Positions 1-6,783 are shown, counted from the first letter of the stretch. The stretch: DNA of 6,783 nucleotides from JAVBSN01 sp031547045 (GCA_031547045.1 JAVBSN010000108.1:1-6783), one strand, 5' to 3'. A program made the numbers and translations. The notes: generated from the sequence alone by a model not told the origin.

Positions 1-634
1 CTACCATACATATAACATCTGGTTTTATATCTTTCACAAACTTAATCAATTCACCTATTTTAGCAACGGATAAAGTAGGTCTTGTAGCATAACCCTTTGA
101 AAGCTGAATAGTTATTAATCTAGTACGTTCATTTATAGCATTTCTAATTCCTTCATAATCAAAATTTCCATCAGATAACAAATCAACTTGTGCATATGTT
201 ACACCGTATTCTGCTAGAGAACCTGTTGACTTTCTAATACCAATAACTTCTTCCAAAGTATCATAAGGCTTACCAACTGGTGATAATAATTCATCTCCTG
301 GTCTTAAATTTCCAGATAATGCTACATTAAGTGCATGTGTACCACAAGTAATCTGAGGTCTTACTAAGGCATCTTCTGTCTTAAATACATCTGCATATAT
401 TTTTTCTAAAGTTTCTCTTCCTAAATCATTATATCCATAACCAGTTGTAGCTGCAAAATGTATATCACTTAGTTTATTATTTTGCATTGCTTTTAATACT
501 TTCATTTGATTAATCTCTGCTATTTCATCAATCTCATCAAACCTATTTTTTAAACTAAGTTCTACTTCATTACAGAAATCATATACTTTTTCTTCTATAC
601 CTAGTTCCATATAGTATTGTTTCTTACTATCCAT
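1..634 (-). CDS. Methionine gamma-lyase family PLP-dependent protein (YnbB / aluminium-resistance type), 3' end off window
   Basis: Partial gene: the first 211 codons are here and the C-terminal half lies off the left edge. It starts at ATG 634-632, with an AGAGG site 8 nt upstream; a second in-frame ATG eight codons later has no such site. My translation begins MDSKKQYYMELG. It contains TTGYGYND (about residues 63-70), RPQITCGTHAL (92-102), GKPYDTLEEVIG (121-132) and QLSKGYATRPTL (177-188). These match the clostridial/bacillar proteins annotated as methionine gamma-lyase family or aluminium resistance protein, which are fold-type I PLP enzymes of the Cys/Met metabolism superfamily. The TCGTHAL segment fits the PLP phosphate-binding region of that fold. 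The Schiff-base lysine is expected beyond the edge, so catalytic competence cannot be judged. The family's true substrate is poorly established; C-S lyase activity on methionine or a related thioether is the usual assumption. The start overlaps the end of miaA by 8 bp, which suggests cotranscription and translational coupling. Confidence 0.88.
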   Translation of the reverse strand, partial: MDSKKQYYMELGIEEKVYDFCNEVELSLKNRFDEIDEIAEINQMKVLKAMQNNKLSDIHFAATTGYGYNDLGRETLEKIYADVFKTEDALVRPQITCGTHALNVALSGNLRPGDELLSPVGKPYDTLEEVIGIRKSTGSLAEYGVTYAQVDLLSDGNFDYEGIRNAINERTRLITIQLSKGYATRPTLSVAKIGELIKFVKDIKPDVICMV

Positions 635-1586
635 TTATAATGCCTCTTTCCTTAAGTAAATTAATTGCATATTCTAGTATTTTATCATCATTGCCTAATT
701 CATTTCTATTAAGCCATGTTACTTCTTTTTCTCGCTTAAACCATGTAATTTGACGCTTTGCAAAGTGCCTTGTATCTCGTTTTAATATGAATATAGCTTC
801 ATCTAATGTAGTAATTCCTTCTATATAATCTAATACTTCTTTGTATCCAATACCCTGCATTGAAACCATATTTTTATTATAGCCTGCTTCTTTTAATGCT
901 ATAACCTCTTCTAACAAGCCCTCTTCTAACATTATATCTATACGCTTATTAATTCTTTCATACATAAGTTCTCTATCGTCATTAAGAACAAAATACATAA
1001 AATTATATGGTGATACATTGGTCTTCTGTATCTCATTATGCTTAGATATAGGACTATTAGTTTCTCTGTAATATTCCAATGCTCTTATTACACGTTTTAA
1101 ATTATTTGGGTGTATTGTATTAGCCGATTCTACATCTACTTGTAGAAGCATATTATGAATATATTCATTGCCATTAGCTTTAGCTAGTTCTTCTAGTTCT
1201 TTACGATAAGTAGTATCCTGATTAGTATCCTCAAAACTTATATCATATAATAATGCTTGTATATAAAAACCAGTACCACCAACTATAATAGGTATTTTGT
1301 TTTTACTATAAATATCCTCCATAGCTTTAAGAGCTAATTCCTTAAATAACACTACATTAAATTCTTCTGTAGGCTCTAATATATTAACCAAATGATGAGG
1401 TATTCCTTCCATCTCTTCTACAGTTACCTTTGCTGTACCTATATCCATACCATTATACACTTGCATAGAGTCAGCAGATATAATTTCACCATTTATTAAC
1501 TTTGCTAATTTAATTGATATTGCAGTTTTCCCTACTGCTGTAGGCCCTGTTAATATTACTAAGGGCTTTTTATGGTCTATTTTCAT
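627..1586 (-). CDS. miaA: tRNA dimethylallyltransferase MiaA
   Basis: MiaA transfers a dimethylallyl group from dimethylallyl diphosphate to N6 of adenosine 37 in tRNAs reading UNN codons, the first step towards ms2i6A. The 319-residue length is normal for the family. Visible motifs are the P-loop GPTAVGKT (residues 14-21), DSMQVY (39-44, holding the general-base aspartate D39), GIPHHL (61-66), GGTGFY (103-108), QGIGYKE (244-250) and the C-terminal RHFAKRQITWFKRE (273-286), which includes the conserved AKRQ-TW tRNA/substrate-contact segment. No key residue appears to be missing. The start is ATG 1586-1584 with AAAAGG 9 nt upstream. It begins 17 bp inside the end of the upstream lipoprotein gene, and its TAG stop lies 8 bp inside the downstream PLP-enzyme gene. 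Linkage of miaA to mutL is common in bacteria, including E. coli. The often-seen downstream hfq is absent here, replaced by the PLP enzyme. Confidence 0.98.
   Translation of the reverse strand: MKIDHKKPLVILTGPTAVGKTAISIKLAKLINGEIISADSMQVYNGMDIGTAKVTVEEMEGIPHHLVNILEPTEEFNVVLFKELALKAMEDIYSKNKIPIIVGGTGFYIQALLYDISFEDTNQDTTYRKELEELAKANGNEYIHNMLLQVDVESANTIHPNNLKRVIRALEYYRETNSPISKHNEIQKTNVSPYNFMYFVLNDDRELMYERINKRIDIMLEEGLLEEVIALKEAGYNKNMVSMQGIGYKEVLDYIEGITTLDEAIFILKRDTRHFAKRQITWFKREKEVTWLNRNELGNDDKILEYAINLLKERGIING
643..649 (-). promoter_or_regulatory. Ribosome binding site for the PLP-enzyme gene
   Basis: On the minus strand this reads AAAGAGG, with 8 nt between it and ATG 634-632. It lies inside the last codons of miaA, so this gene is probably translated from the same message, possibly coupled to termination of miaA. 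It decides the start in favour of the first ATG. Confidence 0.7.
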
Positions 1587-2718
1587 AATCTATTACCTTT
1601 TCTGTATCAAATAAAGGACTTAATACTTCCTTATAATTTCTAAGAGAGTAACCATCTACTGCTACTCTTGTCATATATAATGTATCCTTAGAATCATATT
1701 CTCTTCTAAAAAATGTATGGCTAACTGAACAAAAAATTTGAAAACCGTAATCTTGCATTACCTTATATCTGGCATCTTCTGGTTTTATTAACTTACCATA
1801 TGGATATACATATACCCCCACTTCACCAATAATAGGTACGACTTCATCTTGAAAACTTTGTAGATCTTTTGTTAATCCACCTACTGAATAATTGGTATGA
1901 TCATAATGACCGTAGCTGTGAGATGCAAAAGTATATCCTAACTCTTTAAACCTATTTGCTATTTCTGTAGCCTTCTTAATATTATCTTCTTTGTCTTCCC
2001 CTGTATAATCTGCATCAGTTCTGTAACCAAATACTCCTGTAAAGCCAGTCATACATAGGGTTACTCTTGAACCATTTGCAGAAAAGTCTGGATGTTCAGC
2101 TATAAATGTTTCTAATATAGGAAATATCTCGTTATCATAAGATTTATCAATACTGCCATCTTCTAAATAAGTACAAGCAACTATATTTCCATCTTCATCT
2201 ATATCTAGAAAATCTACCATTCCATTTCCACGTTTATCAACATCATATACTACATCATCAACAGAAAGTATAAATGGTTTTTTACCAATAGGAACGGAAA
2301 CACTTTTTGCTAGTGTAAGTTCTCCCGATTCACTAACATTATATGTATCATATATATCTACTAAACAATATCCATTATCGTATAACTCATTAAGCATGTT
2401 TTTAAACTCTGTAACATTTATACAATCCATATCATATCTCATCTTGCCAGAACCATCTTTTAATTCTGGATATGCTATTAAACAATGAAGAAAAATATGA
2501 GGTATATCACCTGTATACTCTTCGTATTCAATTTCTGGAACTATATATTCTTCATTAGTTATAGTATCATTTTCTGTATTATCAATGATTAAGTCAATGT
2601 TATCATCAATATTCTCAATTGTTAACTCATTATTATCCACATCATTATTCGAAGATGTGCAACCACTAAATATAAATAATGCAATAAATATAATTCCTAT
2701 TAATATATTTTTCTTCAT
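1570..2718 (-). CDS. Polysaccharide-deacetylase-like (NodB/CE4-type) lipoprotein
   Basis: A 382-residue predicted surface lipoprotein. Residues 1-20 form a signal peptide (MKKN, hydrophobic core, FSGC with the modifiable cysteine at 20); phenylalanine at -3 is slightly off the usual lipobox. Residues 21-70 are a strongly acidic D/E/N-rich tether. The rest resembles a carbohydrate esterase family 4 (NodB) domain. SVDDV (152-156) stands where TFDDG is usual and keeps both aspartates (D154, D155). HSYGH (267-271) is the metal-binding H-S-x-x-H motif, and YPYG (305-308) replaces RxPYG as in PgaB/IcaB-like members. The catalytic aspartate and the metal-binding Asp-His-His are therefore all present, so metal-dependent deacetylation of an N-acetylated cell-wall or extracellular glycan is plausible; the substrate is unknown. 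Motif 1 and motif 2 are about 112 residues apart, roughly twice the usual distance, and the insert contains a DxDxDG loop (172-177). It starts 16 bp after mutL and overlaps miaA by 17 bp. Similar proteins occur, I believe, in Lachnospiraceae. Confidence 0.85.
   Translation of the reverse strand: MKKNILIGIIFIALFIFSGCTSSNNDVDNNELTIENIDDNIDLIIDNTENDTITNEEYIVPEIEYEEYTGDIPHIFLHCLIAYPELKDGSGKMRYDMDCINVTEFKNMLNELYDNGYCLVDIYDTYNVSESGELTLAKSVSVPIGKKPFILSVDDVVYDVDKRGNGMVDFLDIDEDGNIVACTYLEDGSIDKSYDNEIFPILETFIAEHPDFSANGSRVTLCMTGFTGVFGYRTDADYTGEDKEDNIKKATEIANRFKELGYTFASHSYGHYDHTNYSVGGLTKDLQSFQDEVVPIIGEVGVYVYPYGKLIKPEDARYKVMQDYGFQIFCSVSHTFFRREYDSKDTLYMTRVAVDGYSLRNYKEVLSPLFDTEKVIDYENRP
1596..1601 (-). promoter_or_regulatory. 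Ribosome binding site for miaA
   Basis: The minus strand reads AAAAGG, with 9 nt to the miaA ATG. It is a moderate rather than perfect Shine-Dalgarno match and lies entirely within the coding sequence of the lipoprotein gene. Ribosomes finishing that gene would pass over it, which suggests coupled translation. Confidence 0.6.
2659..2718 (-). other. Lipoprotein signal peptide of the deacetylase-like protein
   Basis: The first 20 codons encode two lysines after Met, a run of Ile/Leu/Phe/Ala, then F-S-G-C with Cys20 as the predicted lipid-modified residue. A tether of about 50 residues rich in Asp, Glu and Asn follows. This predicts export by Sec, lipidation by Lgt and cleavage by LspA, leaving the enzyme on the outer face of the cytoplasmic membrane. 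Confidence 0.8.
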
Positions 2719-2726
2719 AAATATCT

Positions 2727-2732
2727 ACCTCT
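2727..2732 (-). promoter_or_regulatory. Ribosome binding site for the deacetylase-like gene
   Basis: The minus strand reads AGAGGT, 8 nt before the ATG at 2718-2716, and lies in the 16-bp gap after the mutL stop. It supports the start that leaves the signal peptide intact. There is no room for a terminator in the gap, so read-through from mutL is expected. Confidence 0.75.
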
Positions 2733-2734
2733 AA

Positions 2735-4813
2735 TTAATTTTGAATTCTTCTGAATTTCTTTTCTATATCTTGCTCACTCATTGTTATTATTGTTGGTCT
2801 ACCATGTGGGCAATTATAAGGATTTTCTAGGGTAAGCAATTCATCTATTAAAGCATCAGCTTCTTGATAGCTTATTGCTGTGTTTCCTTTAATTGCTGCC
2901 TTACATGCCATAGTTGCTAATTTCTCAACAAATATAGTATCTGTAATTCTATTTGCATCTTCTAATAAATCACCAATAAACTCTTCAAATAATTCTTTTG
3001 GTGGAACACCCATAATATTAGCTGGAACTGCTCTTATAACATATTCATTTCCACCAAACTCTTCAATAACAAAACCTAATCGTTCAAATATATCTATATT
3101 ATTTTTCAATACATCTATTTCTCTAGGAGTAAGACTTATAATAATTGAAGGCATTATATTTTGAGAAAATATTTCACTAGTTTTAAGAAGTTTCATAAGT
3201 CTTTCAAACATTACTTTCTCGTGAGCCGCATGTTGATCCATTATAAATAACTTATTTTCATATTCAATTAACCAATATGTCTTAAATAGTTGTCCAATAA
3301 GCTTATGCTTAGGTCTCGATTCTTCACTAAGTAGTTTATCTTCAAATAAAGACACTTGATTTTTAGTTATTGTAGCTTCTTGGTTATAATTATTATCTGT
3401 ATTAACCTTTTCTATATTAACACGTTCTGCTGTTAAATCTTCTTTAACACTTTCTTTGTTAATATTGGTATATTTTGATGCTATAACTTTTATATCTTCT
3501 GTTTTTATAGATTGATTTACAACATCTTGATTCTCTATATCTGTTTTTGATATTTCTATACTACTAGTTGTTGTTTTAACTTGATTTTGCTCTGTAACTT
3601 GAGTTTCTAATTTGTTTACCTGCTCATTAACGTCTATACTTTTATCAACATTATAATTAGATGTTTCTCTTACTTCTCTTGGCTTATATATTGGTTCAGA
3701 ATTAAGTCTTACATTACCATAATTAGCTTCACGTCGCTTAATCTCAAAGGGTTCTGGAGCAACTATCTTATTTTTAGAAATATCTTTTTTTGCTTCTCTA
3801 TCATTACCTACTGATACATTTGGTATTAATTCTTTTTCTGTTAAAGCTTCTCTTAAAGTATTAATTATAGCGCTATATACTTCACTACTATTGCTAATCT
3901 TAAGCTCCATCTTTGTTGGATGAACATTTATATCTAGTAATTCCTTATTAATCTCGATTTTTAGGGCTGTAAAAGGATATTTATGAGTCATTACAAATGT
4001 TTTATAAGCCTCTTCAATTGCTTTAGTTATAACAGAACTTTTAATATATCTATTATTTACAAAGTAATTCTCATAAGTTCTATTTCCTTTTGAAATATAA
4101 GGTTTAGCAATATATCCCGTTAAAGTAATATCTTCAAATGTACTATTAACTTCAACTAAATTCTTTGCAATATCCTTGCCATAAATGTTATATATAATGT
4201 CCTTTAAATTATTATTTCCCGATGTAAATAGCTTGTTTTGTCCATTATTTATAAATTTAAATGATACTTCTGGTCTTGACATAGCAAGTCTATTAATTAA
4301 CTCCGCTATATAACTAGCTTCTGTTGTAGTTGACTTCATAAACTTACGTCTAGCAGGTGTATTATAGAATAGATTACGAATTATAATTGTTGTACCCTCT
4401 GGGCAACCAATTTCTTGATAATCAAGTTCTTTTCCACCTTCAATAATATATCTTACACCAGTCATATCTGATTCAGTCTTAGTTACCATTTCTACCTGTC
4501 CAACTGCTGCAATACTAGCAAGAGCCTCACCTCTGAATCCCAATGAACCTACTGTAAATAAATCTTCTGCTGTACTTATTTTACTTGTAGCATGTCTTAA
4601 AAATGCTGTTTTAACTTGACTCTTTTCTATACCTAAACCATTATCTGTAATACGAATAAATGAAAGTCCACCTTCTTTAATTTCAACAGTAACAGCCGTA
4701 GCACCAGCATCTATAGAGTTTTCTACTAACTCTTTAACTACTGATGAAGGTCGCTCAATAACTTCACCTGCTGCTATTTTATTTATTGTAAGTTGGTCTA
4801 ATAATTTAATCAT
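2735..4813 (-). CDS. mutL: DNA mismatch repair endonuclease MutL
   Basis: MutL links mismatch recognition by MutS to strand incision. I take ATG 4813-4811 as the start (692 residues, beginning MIKLLDQLTINKIAAGEV), because AAGGTG sits 6 nt upstream. The in-frame GTG at 4822 adds three residues and overlaps that site. The N-terminal GHKL ATPase has KELVENSIDAGA (27-38; E28 matches E. coli E29), DNGLGI (57-62) and GFRGEAL (92-98); the S5-like fold ends near residue 330. A low-complexity K/E/N/T-rich linker follows to about 500, making the protein longer than E. coli MutL (615 residues). The C-terminal domain holds the endonuclease motif DQHAAHEKVMFE (526-537), ACKAAIK (636-642), CPHGRP (668-673) and FRR (687-689), so this is the nicking type found where MutH is absent. 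QVSLF (486-490) and QNIMP (551-555) are candidate clamp-binding peptides. It follows mutS after 17 bp. Confidence 0.98.
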   Translation of the reverse strand: MIKLLDQLTINKIAAGEVIERPSSVVKELVENSIDAGATAVTVEIKEGGLSFIRITDNGLGIEKSQVKTAFLRHATSKISTAEDLFTVGSLGFRGEALASIAAVGQVEMVTKTESDMTGVRYIIEGGKELDYQEIGCPEGTTIIIRNLFYNTPARRKFMKSTTTEASYIAELINRLAMSRPEVSFKFINNGQNKLFTSGNNNLKDIIYNIYGKDIAKNLVEVNSTFEDITLTGYIAKPYISKGNRTYENYFVNNRYIKSSVITKAIEEAYKTFVMTHKYPFTALKIEINKELLDINVHPTKMELKISNSSEVYSAIINTLREALTEKELIPNVSVGNDREAKKDISKNKIVAPEPFEIKRREANYGNVRLNSEPIYKPREVRETSNYNVDKSIDVNEQVNKLETQVTEQNQVKTTTSSIEISKTDIENQDVVNQSIKTEDIKVIASKYTNINKESVKEDLTAERVNIEKVNTDNNYNQEATITKNQVSLFEDKLLSEESRPKHKLIGQLFKTYWLIEYENKLFIMDQHAAHEKVMFERLMKLLKTSEIFSQNIMPSIIISLTPREIDVLKNNIDIFERLGFVIEEFGGNEYVIRAVPANIMGVPPKELFEEFIGDLLEDANRITDTIFVEKLATMACKAAIKGNTAISYQEADALIDELLTLENPYNCPHGRPTIITMSEQDIEKKFRRIQN

Positions 4814-4819
4814 ATCTTT

Positions 4820-4825
4820 CACCTT
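4820..4825 (-). promoter_or_regulatory. Ribosome binding site deciding the mutL start
   Basis: In the 17-bp gap between mutS and mutL the minus strand reads AAGGTG, with 6 nt to ATG 4813-4811. The last three bases of this site are themselves the in-frame GTG that a longest-ORF rule would choose as start. The position favours the downstream ATG. Confidence 0.75.
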
Positions 4826-4830
4826 AATCT

Positions 4831-6783
4831 TTACTGTAATCTATTTTGAAGTTCATTTAAATACATTAGTGCATTCATCGGAGTCATATTTGATAAATCC
4901 TTAGATTTTATTTCTGTAATCACTTCATTTTCATCTGGTGATGTAAATAAAGATAATTGCATATTTTCTAAAGTATCTACCTTTTTCTTTGGTGTATTAT
5001 TAACCTGAATATTCTTAGCATTTGCAACTATATCATTACCACTAAGTTCTACAGCTATTTCTTTTGCACGTTCAATAACTGTGTCAGGAACACCAGCAAG
5101 TTTGGCAACTTGAATACCATAACTTCTATCAGCACCACCCTTAACAATTTTACGAAGAAATACTATATCATCACCTTGCTCTTTAACAGCAATACAATAA
5201 TTATTTACACTTGATAATTTACCTTCTAACTCTGTTAATTCATGATAATGAGTTGCAAACAATGTCTTTGCACCTAGCAACTTGCTACTACTTATATGCT
5301 CAACTACTGCCCAAGCAATACTAAGTCCATCATAGGTACTTGTTCCACGACCTATTTCATCTAATATTAGTAAGCTATTTCTTGTAGCATTTCTAAGAAT
5401 ATTGGCTACCTCACTCATCTCCACCATAAATGTACTCTGACCTGATGCCAAATCATCAGACGCACCAACACGAGTAAATATTCTATCAACAATTCCTATA
5501 TCAGCACCACTTGCTGGCACATAACTTCCCACTTGAGCCATAAGTACTATTAAGGCTGTTTGTCTCATATATGTAGATTTACCTGCCATATTAGGGCCTG
5601 TGATTATGCTTATTCTATTTACTTCATTATCTAAATATGTATCATTAGCAATAAACATATCATTTGTAATCATCTTCTCAACTACTGGATGTCTACCGTT
5701 TTTAATGTTAATTGTACCCTCTGTATTAATAGAAGGTCTAACAAAATTGTTTCTATCTGCAACTAGAGCTAATGATGTAAATACATCTAACATAGCTATA
5801 TTATGAGCAGTTTGCTGTACTCTTACTATTTCTCCTGCTAGTTGTTCCCTTATCTCTACATATGTTTCATACTCTAATGCATATAACTTATCCTCTGCAC
5901 CAAGTATAGTATCTGCTAATTTGTTAAGCTCATCAGTTGTATATCTCTCTGCATTTGCTAGTGTTTGCTTTCTAATAAAATGCTCTGGAACTAGGTTTTT
6001 ATAAGAATTAGTTACCTCAAAATAATATCCAAATACTTTATTGAATTTGATTTTAAGATTCTTAATACCTGAAGCATCTCTCTCCCTTGCTTCTAAGTCA
6101 GCTAACCATGTTTTTCCGTCTGTCTTAGCTTTTTTAAGAATATCTACTTCTTCCTTAAAGCCGTCTTTAATTATTCCACCTTCTTTTATAGCAATTGGTG
6201 GTTCTTCAACTATAGAATTTTCAATTAACTCATATAAATCAACTAATTCATCTAACTCATCATATAACTTATGTAATAATCCATTATCATAACTCCCAAG
6301 TAAAGTTTTTATATGTGGAAGTAACTCTATTGATGATTTAAATGCTATTAAATCTCTTGGATTAGCAGTTCTTAGACTTACTCTACTCATAAGTCTTTCT
6401 AGATCATATATGGGATTCAAATACTCTCGCAGTTCTTCCCTATTTATCATATCATTATTAAGAGTTTCTATAGTATCTAATCTTTCTTCAATCTTATCCT
6501 TATTAATCAAAGGTTGTTCAACATATTCTCTTAATAATCTTGCTCCCATAGCAGTCTTTGTCTTATCAAGAACCCATAGTAGAGAACCTCGTTTAGTCTT
6601 ATCTCTTAAAGTCTCACATAGTTCTAGGTTTCTTCTTGATGAACTATCAATTATCATATACTCATCAACAGAATATGTGGCTATCTTATTCAAATGAGAT
6701 AATGAACTTTTCTGTGTTTCATATAAATATTTAAGTAATGCCCCTGAAGCAATTGTAGCTACAGGATAATCCTTAAGTCCTAG
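4831..6783 (-). CDS. mutS: DNA mismatch repair protein MutS, 5' end off window
   Basis: MutS is the ATP-driven clamp that recognises mispairs and small loops and recruits MutL. The frame is open to the right edge (LGLKDYPVATIASGALLKYL is in-frame upstream of any start), so 650 C-terminal residues are visible. Compared with a usual length near 870, roughly 220 residues are missing: the mismatch-binding domain with its FxE motif and most of the connector. In window numbering the core/lever and clamp domains run to about 355, including IKEGGIIKDGF (199-209) and FGYYFEV (251-257). The ABC-type ATPase follows with Walker A GPNMAGKST (396-404; bases 5572-5598), STFMVEMSE (450-458), Walker B LLILDEIGRGTST (471-483) and THYHE (511-515). 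The dimerisation helix-turn-helix YGIQVAKLAGVP is at 555-566. QLSLF (609-613; bases 4945-4959) in the C-terminal tail is a typical beta-clamp binding peptide. The TAA stop is 17 bp before mutL. No defect is visible. Confidence 0.98.
   Translation of the reverse strand, partial: LGLKDYPVATIASGALLKYLYETQKSSLSHLNKIATYSVDEYMIIDSSSRRNLELCETLRDKTKRGSLLWVLDKTKTAMGARLLREYVEQPLINKDKIEERLDTIETLNNDMINREELREYLNPIYDLERLMSRVSLRTANPRDLIAFKSSIELLPHIKTLLGSYDNGLLHKLYDELDELVDLYELIENSIVEEPPIAIKEGGIIKDGFKEEVDILKKAKTDGKTWLADLEARERDASGIKNLKIKFNKVFGYYFEVTNSYKNLVPEHFIRKQTLANAERYTTDELNKLADTILGAEDKLYALEYETYVEIREQLAGEIVRVQQTAHNIAMLDVFTSLALVADRNNFVRPSINTEGTINIKNGRHPVVEKMITNDMFIANDTYLDNEVNRISIITGPNMAGKSTYMRQTALIVLMAQVGSYVPASGADIGIVDRIFTRVGASDDLASGQSTFMVEMSEVANILRNATRNSLLILDEIGRGTSTYDGLSIAWAVVEHISSSKLLGAKTLFATHYHELTELEGKLSSVNNYCIAVKEQGDDIVFLRKIVKGGADRSYGIQVAKLAGVPDTVIERAKEIAVELSGNDIVANAKNIQVNNTPKKKVDTLENMQLSLFTSPDENEVITEIKSKDLSNMTPMNALMYLNELQNRLQ

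Noticed and set aside
2185..2205. DxDxDG loop in the lipoprotein as a true EF-hand or dockerin
   Set aside because: There is only one copy, the twelfth loop position is threonine rather than Glu/Asp, and no paired helices or second repeat are seen. It is kept only as a possible metal-binding or hairpin element.
2719..2734. Possible terminator or separate promoter between mutL and the lipoprotein gene
   Set aside because: The gap is only 16 bp, holds the ribosome binding site and has no hairpin or T-run.
2880..3164. Plus-strand 94-codon open frame inside mutL
   Set aside because: It is antisense to the conserved MutL C-terminal domain, has no recognisable domain, and is explained by low stop density opposite a constrained gene.
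6691..6693. TTG at 6693 as the start of mutS
   Set aside because: The frame stays open to the right edge and encodes typical MutS connector/core sequence upstream (KDYPVATIASGALLKYL). The TTG codes an internal leucine and the gene is simply cut by the window.
5600..6697. Three plus-strand open frames (5600-5806, 6041-6292, 6410-6697) opposite mutS
   Set aside because: They are short, serine/leucine/isoleucine-rich antisense translations of conserved MutS coding sequence without plausible domains.
1..6783. A novel defence, mobile or CRISPR-like system
   Set aside because: All five genes have recognisable families, four of them with clear housekeeping or metabolic assignments. I saw no direct repeats, inverted terminal repeats, integrase or transposase signatures, or compositional break.

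Overview
The window is a densely packed stretch of a low-GC bacterial chromosome in which every real gene lies on the minus strand. Read in the direction of transcription (right to left), the order is mutS (5' end off the right edge), mutL, a polysaccharide-deacetylase-like lipoprotein gene, miaA, and a PLP-dependent methionine gamma-lyase family gene (YnbB / 'aluminium resistance protein' type, 3' end off the left edge). The AT-rich codon use, purine-rich Shine-Dalgarno sites, Gram-positive-type protein sequences and this neighbourhood suggest a member of the Clostridia. A Lachnospiraceae-like lineage is my best guess from the look of the deacetylase and the gene order. That placement is inference.

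Layout: mutS occupies 4831-6783, mutL 2735-4813, the deacetylase-like lipoprotein 1570-2718, miaA 627-1586 and the PLP enzyme 1-634. The two intergenic gaps are 17 bp (mutS/mutL) and 16 bp (mutL/lipoprotein). The next two junctions are overlaps of 17 bp (lipoprotein/miaA) and 8 bp (miaA/PLP enzyme). Each start has a Shine-Dalgarno-like site 6-9 nt upstream. I see no internal terminator, tRNA, rRNA, CRISPR array, mobile element or long repeat, and no stretch above 300 bp lacks a gene. The arrangement reads as one polycistronic operon whose promoter and terminator are both outside the window.

Function: MutS and MutL are the core of methyl-independent DNA mismatch repair. MutL carries an intact endonuclease motif, as expected in bacteria without MutH, and both proteins carry a QxSLF peptide that looks like a sliding-clamp binding site. 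MiaA modifies A37 of UNN-decoding tRNAs, and its linkage to mutL is ancient and widespread. The PLP enzyme probably acts in sulfur amino-acid metabolism. The deacetylase-like lipoprotein is the odd member: a predicted surface-anchored protein with a divergent NodB-type active site, placed between two housekeeping genes.

Most of the window is an ordinary housekeeping region and I do not see a new defence or mobile system. The items most worth following up are the embedded lipoprotein with its unusual catalytic domain and the paired clamp-binding peptides.
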